Shown here piece by piece: positions 52,040 to 62,029 of a stretch of DNA of 64,000 bases (positions are counted from its first letter, which is position 1; each line of letters opens with the position of its first letter). The translations under genes and the position numbers were made by a program. The notes beneath the pieces are model-generated. The model did no database searches. It saw only the letters and a program-made list of their open reading frames with translations, and was not told where the DNA came from. Source of the DNA: Microbacterium halimionae (GTDB lineage: Bacteria; Actinomycetota; Actinomycetes; Actinomycetales; Microbacteriaceae); assembly GCF_011761265.1 (NCBI RefSeq), contig NZ_JAAOZB010000002.1:496001-560000 (forward strand), given 5' to 3'.

Positions 52040-53482
52040 ATGAACGACACCACCCCCATCGCCGAGATCGTCGCCGAGATCGGTGCGCGCTTCACTCGAC
52101 TGAGCGACGAGATTTGGTCTGACCCGCACTTGAGGTGGCAAGAGCACGCCTCCGTTGAAAAACAGATCGAGGTGGCCGCCGAATTCGGGTTTCAGGTGCA
52201 ACGGAACGTCGCGGGCATTCCGACAGCGTTTTGGGCAGAAAAGGGCGAAGCGGGCCCGCTGATTGCCGTCCTCGGCGAGTTCGATGCCCTCGCGGGTATG
52301 AGCCAGCAGGCAGGAGCGCTCGAGGCGACCCCGAACCCCGACACTGCCAACACGAACGGGCATGGATGCGGTCACAACCTGCTCGGGAGTGGTTCGCTAC
52401 TCGCGGCGGTCGCTGCCGCACGCTATCTCGAGCTGAACGGACTACCGGGGCGCGTGCGGTACTACGGGTGCCCCGCCGAAGAGGCCGCGGCCGGAAAAAC
52501 CTTCATGGTGAAGGGCGGGGCATTCGACGGCATCGACGCCGCGGTGTCGTGGCATCCGGGCTCTGTCATGAGCACTCGACAGGTGCTCTCTCTCGCGTAT
52601 ACACAGGTCTACTTTCGATTCACAGGAGTTGCCGCTCATGCGGGGTCTGCGCCCCATCTTGGGCGGAGCGCGCTCGACGCCGTGGAGCTCTTGAACGTCG
52701 GGGCGAACTTCTTGCGCGAACACATGCCCGATAGCGCCCGAGTTCACTATGCGATCACCGACGCCGGGGGAACCTCTCCCAATGTGGTGCAAGCAAACGC
52801 GTCGGTGTACTACATCGTTCGTGCCGTTGACGTGGCGCAGATGAGCACCCTGTACGACCGGGTTGTCAAGATCGCGCAGGGCGCCGCGCTCATGACCGAA
52901 ACCACACTCGAGGTCGATTTCGATGGGGCGTGCGCCGAGCTTCTGCCAAATCATGTGCTCGAGCAGGCGCTCCATGCCAACGTGGAGAACATCGGGGGAG
53001 TGCCGTTCGATGATGTCGACCAGAAAACAGCAGCGCCATACACCGATGCGTACCCGGCCGCCGAAGTGGTCGGCATCCGGCGGCTTCTGGGCGTCGAGGG
53101 AGACGAACCGCTCTTCAGCGGTGTGGCACCCCTGGGTAGCCCCTATGCGCGTTATCAAATGACAGGTTCGACCGACGTCGGAGACGTGAGCTGGATCGCC
53201 CCCACGGTGCAGATTTCGGGGGGAACCCATGCGGTCGGCACGCCAGCGCACTCGTGGCAGATGGTCGCCCAAGGAACCCTGCCGGCGGCGCACAAAGGCA
53301 TGCTGCATGCGGCCGAAGCGATGGCTGCCACGACTGTTGATATTGCGACCGATGCTCAGTTACTCGCTGCAGCTACAGCCGAGTTTGACGCCGTCGTCGC
53401 ACGGACTCCGTACGACTGCCCGATTCCGGACGGTATCGTGCCACCACCGCTGCGCGTCGGAAATGAAGCATTCATCGGCTAG
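52040..53482 (+). CDS. M20 family amidohydrolase, AbgB-like
   Basis: 480 aa. Metallopeptidase with ligand motifs VLGEFDALAG (Asp), NGHGCGHNLLG (His) and GCPAEEAAAGK (Glu pair). The dimerisation domain begins AYTQVYFRFTGVAAHAGSAPHLGRSALDAVELL. The closest known type is AbgB, a subunit of p-aminobenzoyl-glutamate hydrolase, but acylated amino acids or dipeptides are equally possible. The ATG has GGAGAAAAGAG upstream. It follows two membrane-protein genes, implying uptake followed by hydrolysis. Confidence 0.85.
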   Translation: MNDTTPIAEIVAEIGARFTRLSDEIWSDPHLRWQEHASVEKQIEVAAEFGFQVQRNVAGIPTAFWAEKGEAGPLIAVLGEFDALAGMSQQAGALEATPNPDTANTNGHGCGHNLLGSGSLLAAVAAARYLELNGLPGRVRYYGCPAEEAAAGKTFMVKGGAFDGIDAAVSWHPGSVMSTRQVLSLAYTQVYFRFTGVAAHAGSAPHLGRSALDAVELLNVGANFLREHMPDSARVHYAITDAGGTSPNVVQANASVYYIVRAVDVAQMSTLYDRVVKIAQGAALMTETTLEVDFDGACAELLPNHVLEQALHANVENIGGVPFDDVDQKTAAPYTDAYPAAEVVGIRRLLGVEGDEPLFSGVAPLGSPYARYQMTGSTDVGDVSWIAPTVQISGGTHAVGTPAHSWQMVAQGTLPAAHKGMLHAAEAMAATTVDIATDAQLLAAATAEFDAVVARTPYDCPIPDGIVPPPLRVGNEAFIG

Positions 53483-53549
53483 CGCGGATGCCACGGCGGC
53501 GCCGCGAATTCCACTACACTCGACAGCACAACTACATGACCGCACACCC

Positions 53550-53735
53550 GTCACGGGAGAACGTCGCTTTACTGCGGCTGCCGTAGGAGCAACTCCTCCC
53601 GGAATCTCTCAGGCTCACGTACCGTGGCGGCAGGTCACTCTGGAAAGTGGTGCTTCGCGCATCCGCCGACGGGGCAAGCGTGATTTCGGTCGCGCGGAAA
53701 CTCTCAGGCTTATGACAGAGCGGGAGGAACCCATC
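53550..53735 (+). ncRNA. Tandem glycine riboswitch upstream of gcvT
   Basis: Two successive aptamers are visible. The first has CGGGAGAACGTCGC, GGAGCAACTCC-type pairing and CCCGGAATCTCTCAGGCTCACGTACCGTGG, ending TCACTCTGGAAAG. The second has the shorter core GGAAACTCTCAGGC and GACAGAGCGGGAGG. The paired TCTCAGG blocks and the linker between them are diagnostic of glycine riboswitches. It drives gcvT-gcvH-gcvP, probably switching on with glycine; ACCC/GGGT pairing at 53727-53754 may be part of the platform. Confidence 0.93.
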
Positions 53736-53772
53736 ACATCCCCTCATCGGGTGCCGTAACTGGAGTTCCTTC

Positions 53773-54939
53773 ATGACGAGTACCGTACGTGCCGAATCGT
53801 CCTCTCCCGAGGTGCGTCGCAGCCCGCTTCACGCGGTGCACGAAGCCCTTGGCGCGTCATTCACCGATTTCGGTGGCTGGCTCATGCCGGTGCGCTACAC
53901 ATCAGATCTCGCCGAACATCACGCAGTTCGAACTGCCGCAGGCATGTTCGACATCTCGCACATGGGTGAATTCTTCATCGAGGGATCCGATACCGGACGC
54001 TTCCTCGATTTCGCGCTGGCCGGAAAAATCTCAGCGCTCGTTGACGACCAGGCCAAATACAGCCTCGTGCTCGATGAAAACGGCGGGATCATCGACGACG
54101 TCATCGTCTACCGGCTGAACGCCGAGAAAACTATGGTTGTCGCCAACGCGGGTAATCGCGACGCTGTTGCAGAGGCGTTCCGCGAGCGTGCTGCGGGCTT
54201 TGACATCAGCATCATCGATGCCTCCGACGAGATCGCACTCATCGCAGTGCAGGGTCCGGCGTCGGAAGCGATCCTCGCCGAGACAGCCCAACTCACTGTC
54301 ACGAGCGGCGAGCTTGAGCAGCTGAAGTACTACCGACTCGGCCACGGCGATTTCCAGCCCGACGGTGGACTTCCGGTGCTCGTGCAGATCGCCCGCACCG
54401 GGTACACCGGCGAAGATGGATTCGAAATCTACGTGCCGGCGGCATCCGCTGCACCGCTTTGGGCCGCGTTGCTGCGTGCTGGTGAAATCCATGGCCTCGT
54501 CCCGGCCGGGCTGGCTGCTCGCGACACCCTTCGACTCGAAGCGGGAATGCCGCTCTACGGGCATGAGCTTTCGCGCGATGTGCAACCGGCACAAGCTGGT
54601 CTCGGGCGCGTCGTTGTCTTCGATAAGGCTGATTTCGTTGGACGTGATGCGCTCGCCGCTGCGCGCACCACCACGCAGACCGCTGAAGCCCGTGTGCTCG
54701 TCGGCCTTGTGTCGGCTGGCAAACGTGCAGGCCGCGCCGGCTACGCCGTGTTCTCGGGTGATGACTTCGTCGGCGAAGTCACAAGCGGTGCGCTCAGTCC
54801 GACGCTTGGATACCCCATCGCCATGGCGTACGTCGCACCGGCGGTCTCGGCGCCGGGAACCGAACTCGCTCTCGACGTGCGAGGAACCCGCATACCGGCC
54901 ACCGTTACCGCACCAACTTTTTACCGGAGGAAGAAATGA
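53773..54939 (+). CDS. gcvT: Glycine cleavage system T protein (aminomethyltransferase)
   Basis: 388 aa. Transfers the aminomethyl group from H protein to tetrahydrofolate, releasing ammonia. Blocks include [31 protein letters not shown], the [20 protein letters not shown] segment (catalytic Asp in NGGIIDD), and [15 protein letters not shown]. It begins the gcv operon under the glycine riboswitch. Its stop overlaps the gcvH start (ATGA). Confidence 0.96.
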   Translation: MTSTVRAESSSPEVRRSPLHAVHEALGASFTDFGGWLMPVRYTSDLAEHHAVRTAAGMFDISHMGEFFIEGSDTGRFLDFALAGKISALVDDQAKYSLVLDENGGIIDDVIVYRLNAEKTMVVANAGNRDAVAEAFRERAAGFDISIIDASDEIALIAVQGPASEAILAETAQLTVTSGELEQLKYYRLGHGDFQPDGGLPVLVQIARTGYTGEDGFEIYVPAASAAPLWAALLRAGEIHGLVPAGLAARDTLRLEAGMPLYGHELSRDVQPAQAGLGRVVVFDKADFVGRDALAAARTTTQTAEARVLVGLVSAGKRAGRAGYAVFSGDDFVGEVTSGALSPTLGYPIAMAYVAPAVSAPGTELALDVRGTRIPATVTAPTFYRRKK

Positions 54940-55316
54940 CCGATCTCGCAGCACTTTCGTACACGCCCGAGCACGAGTGGATCTCCGTCGAGGGCGACCT
55001 GGCCCGATTCGGTGTCACCGACTTCGCCGCTGACAAGCTCGGCGACGTTGTCTTCGTAGACCTTCCGGCCGTCGGTAGCTCTGTTGTCGCAGGCGAAGTA
55101 TGCGGCGAAATCGAATCGACGAAATCGGTTGGTGAACTCTACGCACCTGTCACCGGAGAAGTCGTTTCGATCAACGACGCTGTCGTCGATGACCCCTCTA
55201 TCGTGAATGCTGAGCCGTTCGAAGCCGGGTGGCTTATCACCGTGCGCATTTCGGAGCCGGCACCCGATTTGCTCGATCGTGACGCGTACGTCGAGCTCAC
55301 CGGCGCTGACGCGTGA
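54936..55316 (+). CDS. gcvH: Glycine cleavage system H protein
   Basis: 126 aa. Lipoyl carrier with the modified lysine in [56 protein letters not shown] is the standard N-terminal half. GGAGGAAG lies 5 nt before the ATG. It overlaps gcvT and gcvP by 4 bp on each side. Confidence 0.97.
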   Translation: MTDLAALSYTPEHEWISVEGDLARFGVTDFAADKLGDVVFVDLPAVGSSVVAGEVCGEIESTKSVGELYAPVTGEVVSINDAVVDDPSIVNAEPFEAGWLITVRISEPAPDLLDRDAYVELTGADA

Positions 55317-58189
55317 GCGGGGAGTTCGCAGCACGTCACATCGGCATCGATGCGTCAGCTCAGACACAAATGCTGAAGGCCATCGGCTACGACGGCGTCG
55401 ACGCGATGATGGCAGCGGCAGTTCCCGCATCCATTCACGTCACTCCGCGTTCGACGACAGAGCTGCCACCGGCGGCAACGGAGGCTGAAGCTCTTGCCGA
55501 GCTGCGGGCGCTCGCATCGCAGAATCAGAGCGCACGCAGCATGATCGGGCTCGGGTACTACGACACGTTCACTCCCACCGTCATCGCGAGAAATGTGTTT
55601 GAGAACCCGTCGTGGTACACGGCGTACACGCCCTACCAGCCAGAAATTTCGCAGGGTCGACTCGAAGCGCTCATCAACTTTCAAACGATGGTCACCGATC
55701 TCACGGGGCTGACGACCGCGAACGCGTCGATGCTCGATGAGTCGACAGCTGTCGTCGAGGGGATGCTGTTGGCACGACGCGCGTCGAAGAGCGCTTCGCC
55801 GGTATTCGCCGTAGACACCGATGCGCTGCCGCAGACTCGTGCGCTCTTGCAGCACCGCGCGGCCGCTGTCGGAATTGACATCGTCGAAGTAGATTTCGCC
55901 GCGGGCCAGACTCTCTCCGGCGATGTCTTCGGCTCGTTCGTGCAGTACCCAGGCGCATCAGGACGAGTGTGGGATCCGTCCGGTGCGATCGAGGCCACTC
56001 ACCTCGCTGGCGGCCTCGCGGTTGTTGCCGCCGACCTCTTGGCGCTGACGCTGATTCGATCGCCTGGCACCCTCGGCGCCGATGTCGCGGTGGGCACGAC
56101 CCAGCGTTTCGGCGTACCGATGGGGTTCGGCGGCCCCCACGCCGGCTACATGGCAGTGCGCACGGGACTTGAGCGTCAGCTCCCCGGTCGCCTCGTCGGC
56201 GTGTCACAGGATGCCGTCGGCCACCTCGCCTATCGACTGTCGCTGCAAACACGCGAACAGCACATCCGCCGCGAAAAGGCGACGTCGAACATCTGCACAG
56301 CGCAGGTGTTGCTGGCTGTCATGGCATCGATGTATGCCGTCTACCACGGCGCTGATGGCCTTCGGAAAATCGCTCTCGGCGTCGCAACGAAGACCGAAGC
56401 TCTCGCGGAACGGCTCCGCTCGTACGGACTGTCGCTCGCGTCTGATTCGTTCTTCGACACGATCAGGATCTCAACCCCGGGACCTTCCTCGCGTGTCATC
56501 GAACGCGCTCGTAGCCGCGGTATCCAACTCGCCGACATCGACGACGCCACCGTCGGTATCTCGCTCGATGAGACCACGACGACGGCCGAGCTCGCCGATG
56601 TCGCGTGGGCATTCGGGCTTCCGAACGAGTCCGACGCCGAACCCACGGTTGATCTGACCGATGCCACCGCGCTTGCTGGCGTTCCGCAGCACCTGCACCG
56701 CACGGAGTCGTACCTGCAGCATCCCGTGTTTTCAGCGCACCGCTCCGAAACGGCGATGATGCGGTACCTGAAGACCCTCGCAGACCGTGACTACGCCCTT
56801 GATCGGGGCATGATTCCACTCGGCTCCTGCACGATGAAACTCAACGCCGCCACCGAGATGGCTGCTGTGTCGTGGCCCGAATTCTCGCGCGTGCACCCCT
56901 TTGCGCCCGAAGCTGACGTGCGCGGATACCTGGCTCTCGTTGAGCAGCTCGAAACCTGGCTCGCTGAAGCAACCGGGTACGACGCCGTCTCGTTGCAACC
57001 GAACGCCGGTTCGCAGGGGGAGCTCGCAGGTCTTCTCGCGATCCGCGGCTATCACGCGGCCAACGGCGACACTCAGCGCACTGTGTGCCTGATCCCCTCA
57101 TCGGCGCACGGCACGAATGCCGCATCCGCTGTGCTTGCGGGCATGAAGGTTGTTGTCGTGGCCTGTGACGAGGCCGGAAACGTCGACCTCGACGACCTGC
57201 GGGCAAAGATCGCAGCACACGCGGAGACACTGGCCGCTCTCATGATCACGTACCCGTCGACCCACGGCGTGTATGAGCACGACGTTCTCGACATCACCCA
57301 GGCGGTTCATGACGCCGGCGGTCAGGTCTACGTCGACGGTGCAAACCTCAACGCGCTGCTGGGCTTCGCGCGCTTCGGCGATTTGGGTGGCGACGTCTCT
57401 CACCTCAACCTTCACAAAACATTCGCGATCCCACACGGCGGCGGCGGCCCGGGCGTTGGCCCGGTTGCGGCAAAAGCTCACCTCGCGCAGTTCTTGCCAT
57501 CGCACCCGCTGGCTCAGCGCGCTGACCATGCCTCAGGATTTGTTTTCGAGGGCGGCCCGGTGTCAGCGGCTCCCTATGGATCGGCATCGATTTTGCCGAT
57601 CTCATGGGCCTACATGCGCATGATGGGCTCGGAAGGACTGCAGGATGCCACGGCTGCTGCCGTCCTTGCTGCCAACTACATCGCGGTGCAGCTACGTGAC
57701 CACTTTCCGGTGCTGTACACGGGGGAGGACGGCCTCGTCGCCCACGAATGCATTCTTGACCTTCGGCCGCTTCGCGAAGCGACCGGAATCACGGTTGACG
57801 ATGTCGCCAAGCGCCTGATCGACTACGGCTTCCACGCGCCGACGATGTCATTCCCGGTGGCGGGCACCCTGATGGTCGAGCCCACCGAGTCCGAAGACCT
57901 TGCGGAGCTCGACAGGTTCGTCGCGGCGATGATCGCGATCAAAGCCGAAGCGGACGCCGTGGCCGCAGGGGAGTGGCCAGCTGAAGATAACCCGCTGGTA
58001 AATGCGCCGCACACCGTCGAAGCCGTGATCGATGATGAATGGCAGCATCCGTATTCGCGCGAGACTGCTGTGTATCCGGTGCGCTCGCTTGTTCGTAACA
58101 AGTACTGGCCGCCGGTGCGACGCATCGACAACGCGTACGGCGACCGCAACCTGGTATGCGCCTGCCCGCCAATCGAAGCCTTCGCGTGA
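55313..58189 (+). CDS. gcvP: Glycine dehydrogenase (decarboxylating), P protein
   Basis: 958 aa, single-chain form. PLP enzyme that decarboxylates glycine and loads the aminomethyl group on GcvH. The N-terminal half has [21 protein letters not shown] and [21 protein letters not shown]; the C-terminal half binds PLP through [21 protein letters not shown]. It closes with [17 protein letters not shown] start overlaps gcvH. It converges with the CPBP gene 4 bp away. Confidence 0.97.
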   Translation: MSGEFAARHIGIDASAQTQMLKAIGYDGVDAMMAAAVPASIHVTPRSTTELPPAATEAEALAELRALASQNQSARSMIGLGYYDTFTPTVIARNVFENPSWYTAYTPYQPEISQGRLEALINFQTMVTDLTGLTTANASMLDESTAVVEGMLLARRASKSASPVFAVDTDALPQTRALLQHRAAAVGIDIVEVDFAAGQTLSGDVFGSFVQYPGASGRVWDPSGAIEATHLAGGLAVVAADLLALTLIRSPGTLGADVAVGTTQRFGVPMGFGGPHAGYMAVRTGLERQLPGRLVGVSQDAVGHLAYRLSLQTREQHIRREKATSNICTAQVLLAVMASMYAVYHGADGLRKIALGVATKTEALAERLRSYGLSLASDSFFDTIRISTPGPSSRVIERARSRGIQLADIDDATVGISLDETTTTAELADVAWAFGLPNESDAEPTVDLTDATALAGVPQHLHRTESYLQHPVFSAHRSETAMMRYLKTLADRDYALDRGMIPLGSCTMKLNAATEMAAVSWPEFSRVHPFAPEADVRGYLALVEQLETWLAEATGYDAVSLQPNAGSQGELAGLLAIRGYHAANGDTQRTVCLIPSSAHGTNAASAVLAGMKVVVVACDEAGNVDLDDLRAKIAAHAETLAALMITYPSTHGVYEHDVLDITQAVHDAGGQVYVDGANLNALLGFARFGDLGGDVSHLNLHKTFAIPHGGGGPGVGPVAAKAHLAQFLPSHPLAQRADHASGFVFEGGPVSAAPYGSASILPISWAYMRMMGSEGLQDATAAAVLAANYIAVQLRDHFPVLYTGEDGLVAHECILDLRPLREATGITVDDVAKRLIDYGFHAPTMSFPVAGTLMVEPTESEDLAELDRFVAAMIAIKAEADAVAAGEWPAEDNPLVNAPHTVEAVIDDEWQHPYSRETAVYPVRSLVRNKYWPPVRRIDNAYGDRNLVCACPPIEAFA

Positions 58190-58193
58190 CGCC

Positions 58194-59030
58194 CTACGAC
58201 GTTGGCCCGAAGATCCCAGGAAAAAGCGACACCGCAAGGGGATAACCCACGAAGGCGATGATGTCGATGAGGGTGTGCGCGATGACGAGTGGCATCACGC
58301 GCCCCCATCGGCGGTAGCACCAGCCGAACACAACGCCCATCGCGAAGTTGCCGACGATTGAACCGACGCCCTGGTACGCGTGGTAGGCGCCGCGGAGCGC
58401 TGCTGTCGAAAGAATGATCGCCCACCACGACCAGCCGAGCCTCCGCAGCCGATCGAAGAGATAGCCGATGAAGATGATCTCCTCGGTGAGTCCGGCTCGC
58501 GCTGCCGCGAGAATCAGCAGCGGGATCGTGTACCACGCAGCGTCGAGCGGAGAAGCGTCGACCTGCAGCGTGACACCGAGCATGCGCCCGAGGGCATACA
58601 CCCCCAGCCCGGGAATGCCGATGACCGCGACGAGCAGGATGCCACGCCCGGCATCCGCGAATGGGCTTCTGAAGTCGAGGCCAATGCGCCTCAACGCGTT
58701 TTGGCCGGGAGTCCACATCAGGTAGATCACGAGCGCGACAAGAGCCAGCCCGAAGAAGATTGCGAGCAACTGGTAAGCCGCGTCCCACAGAGCGGCCGAA
58801 TCGCGCGTCGGATTCAACTGCGTTTGCTGGGAACCAATCCTCGACTGCTCTTCGAGCGATCGCAGGTACGAGCGAAGGAGCGAAAGTACGGAGTAGAGCG
58901 CTGACTGCCCCACCGTCACGGCGAGTACAAGCACGACCTCCCAGGTGAGGCGTACCCGAGATGAGTCCGGGCCGGGGTCGGCGAATGCTTCTCGACGTGG
59001 CTCTACGTGCACGGGAAAAGGCTCGCACAC
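58194..59030 (-). CDS. CPBP family intramembrane metalloprotease-like protein
   Basis: 278 aa, about seven membrane spans. Motif 1 is GLTEEIIFIGYLFDRLRR, with the two glutamates but Ile where the canonical EExxxR has Arg. Motif 2 is ALRGAYHAYQG and motif 3 is IAHTLIDIIAF, retaining the histidines. The family includes CAAX-type prenyl proteases and bacteriocin self-immunity proteins. The start is uncertain: ATG 59030 or a downstream GTG at VHVEPRREAF. Confidence 0.8.
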   Translation of the reverse strand: MCEPFPVHVEPRREAFADPGPDSSRVRLTWEVVLVLAVTVGQSALYSVLSLLRSYLRSLEEQSRIGSQQTQLNPTRDSAALWDAAYQLLAIFFGLALVALVIYLMWTPGQNALRRIGLDFRSPFADAGRGILLVAVIGIPGLGVYALGRMLGVTLQVDASPLDAAWYTIPLLILAAARAGLTEEIIFIGYLFDRLRRLGWSWWAIILSTAALRGAYHAYQGVGSIVGNFAMGVVFGWCYRRWGRVMPLVIAHTLIDIIAFVGYPLAVSLFPGIFGPTS

Positions 59031-59206
59031 TTATGCATGTCGAGAGTGACAATCCTCGTGCAGAGCGCTCATCGCTCATCGCTTTCACATAGGTTCGAAT
59101 ACTCTGATTTCGACAAGAAAAGCGACGCCGGAGCACCTGCGACTTGTCATATTGCTCAACGCGGAAGTTTTTCAGTTAAAGCTATGTAACTTTTCCGCTC
59201 AGCGTT

Positions 59207-59235
59207 TTGACCATTGGGTAAACGCATGCTTATGT
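59207..59235 (+). promoter_or_regulatory. Probable oppA promoter
   Basis: TTGACC (59207-59212) and TTATGT (59230-59235) are separated by 17 bp, a good sigma-70-type arrangement, about 75 bp upstream of the oppA start. The rest of the 279-bp upstream region is A/T-rich. A GCGGAA...TTCCGC pair at 59161-59197 brackets a T/A-rich stretch just before it and could bind a regulator. Confidence 0.55.
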
Positions 59236-59309
59236 TTTGCTTATCCGCGGCAGGCGAATCACACAGGTTCGTCGTGCCCGCACTCATCCCTTTGCACAGG
59301 AGGAACACA

Positions 59310-60935
59310 TTGTCTGAAAAGGCATGGCGCAAGCGCGTTCTCGGTTCTCTGGCAGTCGCAGCGGTGGGCTCTCTTGCCCTCGCTGGCTGCTCGAGCAGCG
59401 GTTCGTCTGACTCGGGCGACTCATCGTCGTCGGCGGTTATTCGCACCAACGGCTCGGAGCCGCAGAACCCACTTATCCCCACCAACACGAACGAAACCGG
59501 TGGCGGAAAGATTCTTGACTCGATCTTCGCGGGTCTGGTCTACTACGACGCTGATGGCGACCCCGTCAACGACGTGGCTGACTCGATCACGGTCGACGAC
59601 GCACAGCACCTCACGGTGAAGATCAAGGAAGGCCAGTACTTCACCGATGGTGAAGAAGTGACGGCCGATAACTTCATCAACGCGTGGAACTACGGAGCGC
59701 TTGCTTCGAACGAGCAGCTCTCGAGCTACTTCTTCGAGGACATTGAAGGCTTCAGCTACGACGAGGACTCGGAGCTCACCGGCCTCGAGCAGGTCGATGA
59801 CTACACCTTCACGATCGCTTTGAACAAGCCGGCGGCCGACTTCGCGCTGCGCCTGGGCTACTCGGCGTTCTACCCGCTGCCTGACGCAGCATTCGACGAC
59901 ATGGATGCGTTCGGTGAGAACCCCATCGGTAACGGTCCTTACATGCTCGATGGCGATGGCGCGTGGCAGCACGATGTTCAGATCGACCTCGTAGCCAACC
60001 CCGACTACACCGGTGGCCGTACCCCCGTAAATGGTGGACTCGACATCATCTTCTACGCCACCCAGGAAGCAGCCTATGCTGACCTCCTCGGCGGTAACGT
60101 CGACGTGATTGACGGAATCCCGGACTCCGCGTTGGCCACTTACGAGAGCGACCTCGGCGAGCGCGCAGTCAATCAGCCTGCCGCCATCTTCCAGTCGTTC
60201 ACGACACCGGAGCGGCTCCCGCACTTCTCGGGTGAAGAAGGCGAGCTTCGCCGTGCCGCGATCTCGATGTCTATCAACCGTGAAGAAATCACCGACACAG
60301 TATTCCAGGGCACGCGTACCCCCGCGAAGGACTTCACTTCACCGGTTATCGCAGGTTGGTCTGACTCACTCGAGGGGTCTGAGGTTCTGGACTACAACCC
60401 CGACGAGGCTGTCAAGCTGTGGGCCGAGGCCGACGCTATCGCCCCTTGGGACGGCTCGTTCCAGATCGCGTACAACTCCGACGGTGGACACCAGGCTTGG
60501 GTCGACGCAGTATCGAACTCGATCAAAAACACGCTCGGTATCGACGCATCAGGTGCGCCGTATGTTGACTTCGCTTCGTTCCGCGACGCGATCACCACAG
60601 GCGAGATCACGACGGCATTCCGTACCGGATGGCAGGCTGACTACCCGGGTCTGTACAACTTCCTCGGGCCGTTGTATGCGACGAACGCCGGCTCCAATGA
60701 CGGTGACTACTCGAACGCTGAGTTCGACGCGCTGCTTGCTGAAGGCATCTCGAGTGATGACATCGAGGTTCAGAACGAGGACTTCCAGTCCGCTCAGGAA
60801 ATCCTGTTGAAGGATCTTCCTGCGACACCACTCTGGTACTCGAACGTCAACGGTGGATACGGCGAAGCTGTAGACAACGTCCAGTTTGGCTGGAACTCCG
60901 TTCCGCTGTACTACGCGATCACCAAGTCCGAGTAA
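59310..60935 (+). CDS. oppA: Oligopeptide/dipeptide ABC transporter substrate-binding lipoprotein
   Basis: 541 aa from TTG 59310, which has AGGAGG 6 nt upstream. The lipoprotein signal RKRVLGSLAVAAVGSLALAGC ends in a lipobox cysteine, followed by a Ser/Gly/Asp linker. The SBP_bac_5 domain starts VIRTNGSEPQNPLIPTNT and includes GKILDSIFAGLVYYD, EEVTADNFINAWNYG and NPIGNGPYMLDG. It captures peptides outside the membrane for OppBC. A strong hairpin follows the stop. Confidence 0.93.
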   Translation: MSEKAWRKRVLGSLAVAAVGSLALAGCSSSGSSDSGDSSSSAVIRTNGSEPQNPLIPTNTNETGGGKILDSIFAGLVYYDADGDPVNDVADSITVDDAQHLTVKIKEGQYFTDGEEVTADNFINAWNYGALASNEQLSSYFFEDIEGFSYDEDSELTGLEQVDDYTFTIALNKPAADFALRLGYSAFYPLPDAAFDDMDAFGENPIGNGPYMLDGDGAWQHDVQIDLVANPDYTGGRTPVNGGLDIIFYATQEAAYADLLGGNVDVIDGIPDSALATYESDLGERAVNQPAAIFQSFTTPERLPHFSGEEGELRRAAISMSINREEITDTVFQGTRTPAKDFTSPVIAGWSDSLEGSEVLDYNPDEAVKLWAEADAIAPWDGSFQIAYNSDGGHQAWVDAVSNSIKNTLGIDASGAPYVDFASFRDAITTGEITTAFRTGWQADYPGLYNFLGPLYATNAGSNDGDYSNAEFDALLAEGISSDDIEVQNEDFQSAQEILLKDLPATPLWYSNVNGGYGEAVDNVQFGWNSVPLYYAITKSE

Positions 60936-60951
60936 TCTCGGATGATCGCAC

Positions 60952-60986
60952 CCGCGAGGCGGTGACACAACGTCACCGCCTCGCGG
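60952..60986 (+). terminator. Intercistronic hairpin between oppA and oppB
   Basis: Two 15-nt perfectly complementary arms (60952-60966, 60972-60986) around ACAAC. As in many peptide-uptake operons, it probably reduces read-through or protects the oppA message, giving more binding protein than permease. About 110 bp of leader with no gene separate it from oppB. Confidence 0.75.
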
Positions 60987-61099
60987 TCTGTTCCATGGAC
61001 TGACCCAGCGCCACACCAGCCGGGTTTAGTCTTTAGCGGGCGGAGGATCGCACCCGATCGGTTGCGATAGTCCAACGTCCTTAGCCGGAGGGAGCGCAC

Positions 61100-62029
61100 A
61101 TGCTCGGCTACATCCTCAGACGTGTGCTGCAGGTAATCCCCGTATTCTTCGGGGCTACGCTGCTGATTTATTTCCTGGTGTTTGCCATGCCCGGCGACCC
61201 GATTCTCGCCCTCTTCGGCGACAAGACACCGAACCCGGCTTTGTTGGCTTCGATTCAAGACCAGTACCACCTGAACGACCCGTTCATCGTGCAGTACTTC
61301 TACTACATCACCGGTGTCTTTCGAGGTGACCTGGGTGACACCTTCTCTGGCCAGTCCGTCAACGACGTTCTTGCGAGAACCTTGCCTGTAACGGGTCGAC
61401 TGGCCGTCATGGCGATCGGTATCGAGTTCGTTCTCGCGATCATCATCGGCACTGTCTCGGCTCTTCGCAAGGGCAAGATCTTCGACAACACCTCGCTGAT
61501 TATTTCGCTTCTTTTCGTTGCCATGCCGATCTTCGTGTTGGCATTCCTTGCACAGTACTTTTTGGCCATTCAATGGGGATGGTTCAGTCCAACGGTGGGC
61601 GCCCAAAATGACTGGGGTGATCTCTGGCTCCCCGCGATCGTTCTCGGTCTAAGCCTCTACGCGACGAGCATGCGCCTCATGCGCGGATCTGTTATCGACA
61701 CGCTTAATCAAGATTGGGTCCGGACCGCATACAGCAAGGGGATGTCGCGACGACAGGTTCTGCCGACACACGTGCTTCGCAATTCGCTCATCCCGGTGAT
61801 CACGAACTCGGCGACAAACTTCGGAGTGCTGCTGGTCGGAGCGACCGTCACCGAAGGTATCTTCAACGTTCCCGGGGTCGGAAATACGCTCTTCCAGGCG
61901 ACGCTGCGCCACGAAGGCCCCACGATCGTTTCGTTCGTCACCGTCTTCGTCATCATCTACGTGCTCGTCAATCTCGTGATTGACCTGCTCTACGGTCTGC
62001 TCGACCCGAGGATTCGCTATGTCAAGTAA
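61100..62029 (+). CDS. oppB: Oligopeptide ABC transporter permease OppB
   Basis: 309 aa, six membrane spans. N-terminal MLGYILRRVLQVIPVFFGATLLIYFLVFAMPGDP is the family signature; the EAA loop is VRTAYSKGMSRRQVLPTHVLRNSLIPVITN. CGGAGGGAGCG precedes the ATG. It overlaps oppC by 11 bp. Confidence 0.94.
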   Translation: MLGYILRRVLQVIPVFFGATLLIYFLVFAMPGDPILALFGDKTPNPALLASIQDQYHLNDPFIVQYFYYITGVFRGDLGDTFSGQSVNDVLARTLPVTGRLAVMAIGIEFVLAIIIGTVSALRKGKIFDNTSLIISLLFVAMPIFVLAFLAQYFLAIQWGWFSPTVGAQNDWGDLWLPAIVLGLSLYATSMRLMRGSVIDTLNQDWVRTAYSKGMSRRQVLPTHVLRNSLIPVITNSATNFGVLLVGATVTEGIFNVPGVGNTLFQATLRHEGPTIVSFVTVFVIIYVLVNLVIDLLYGLLDPRIRYVK

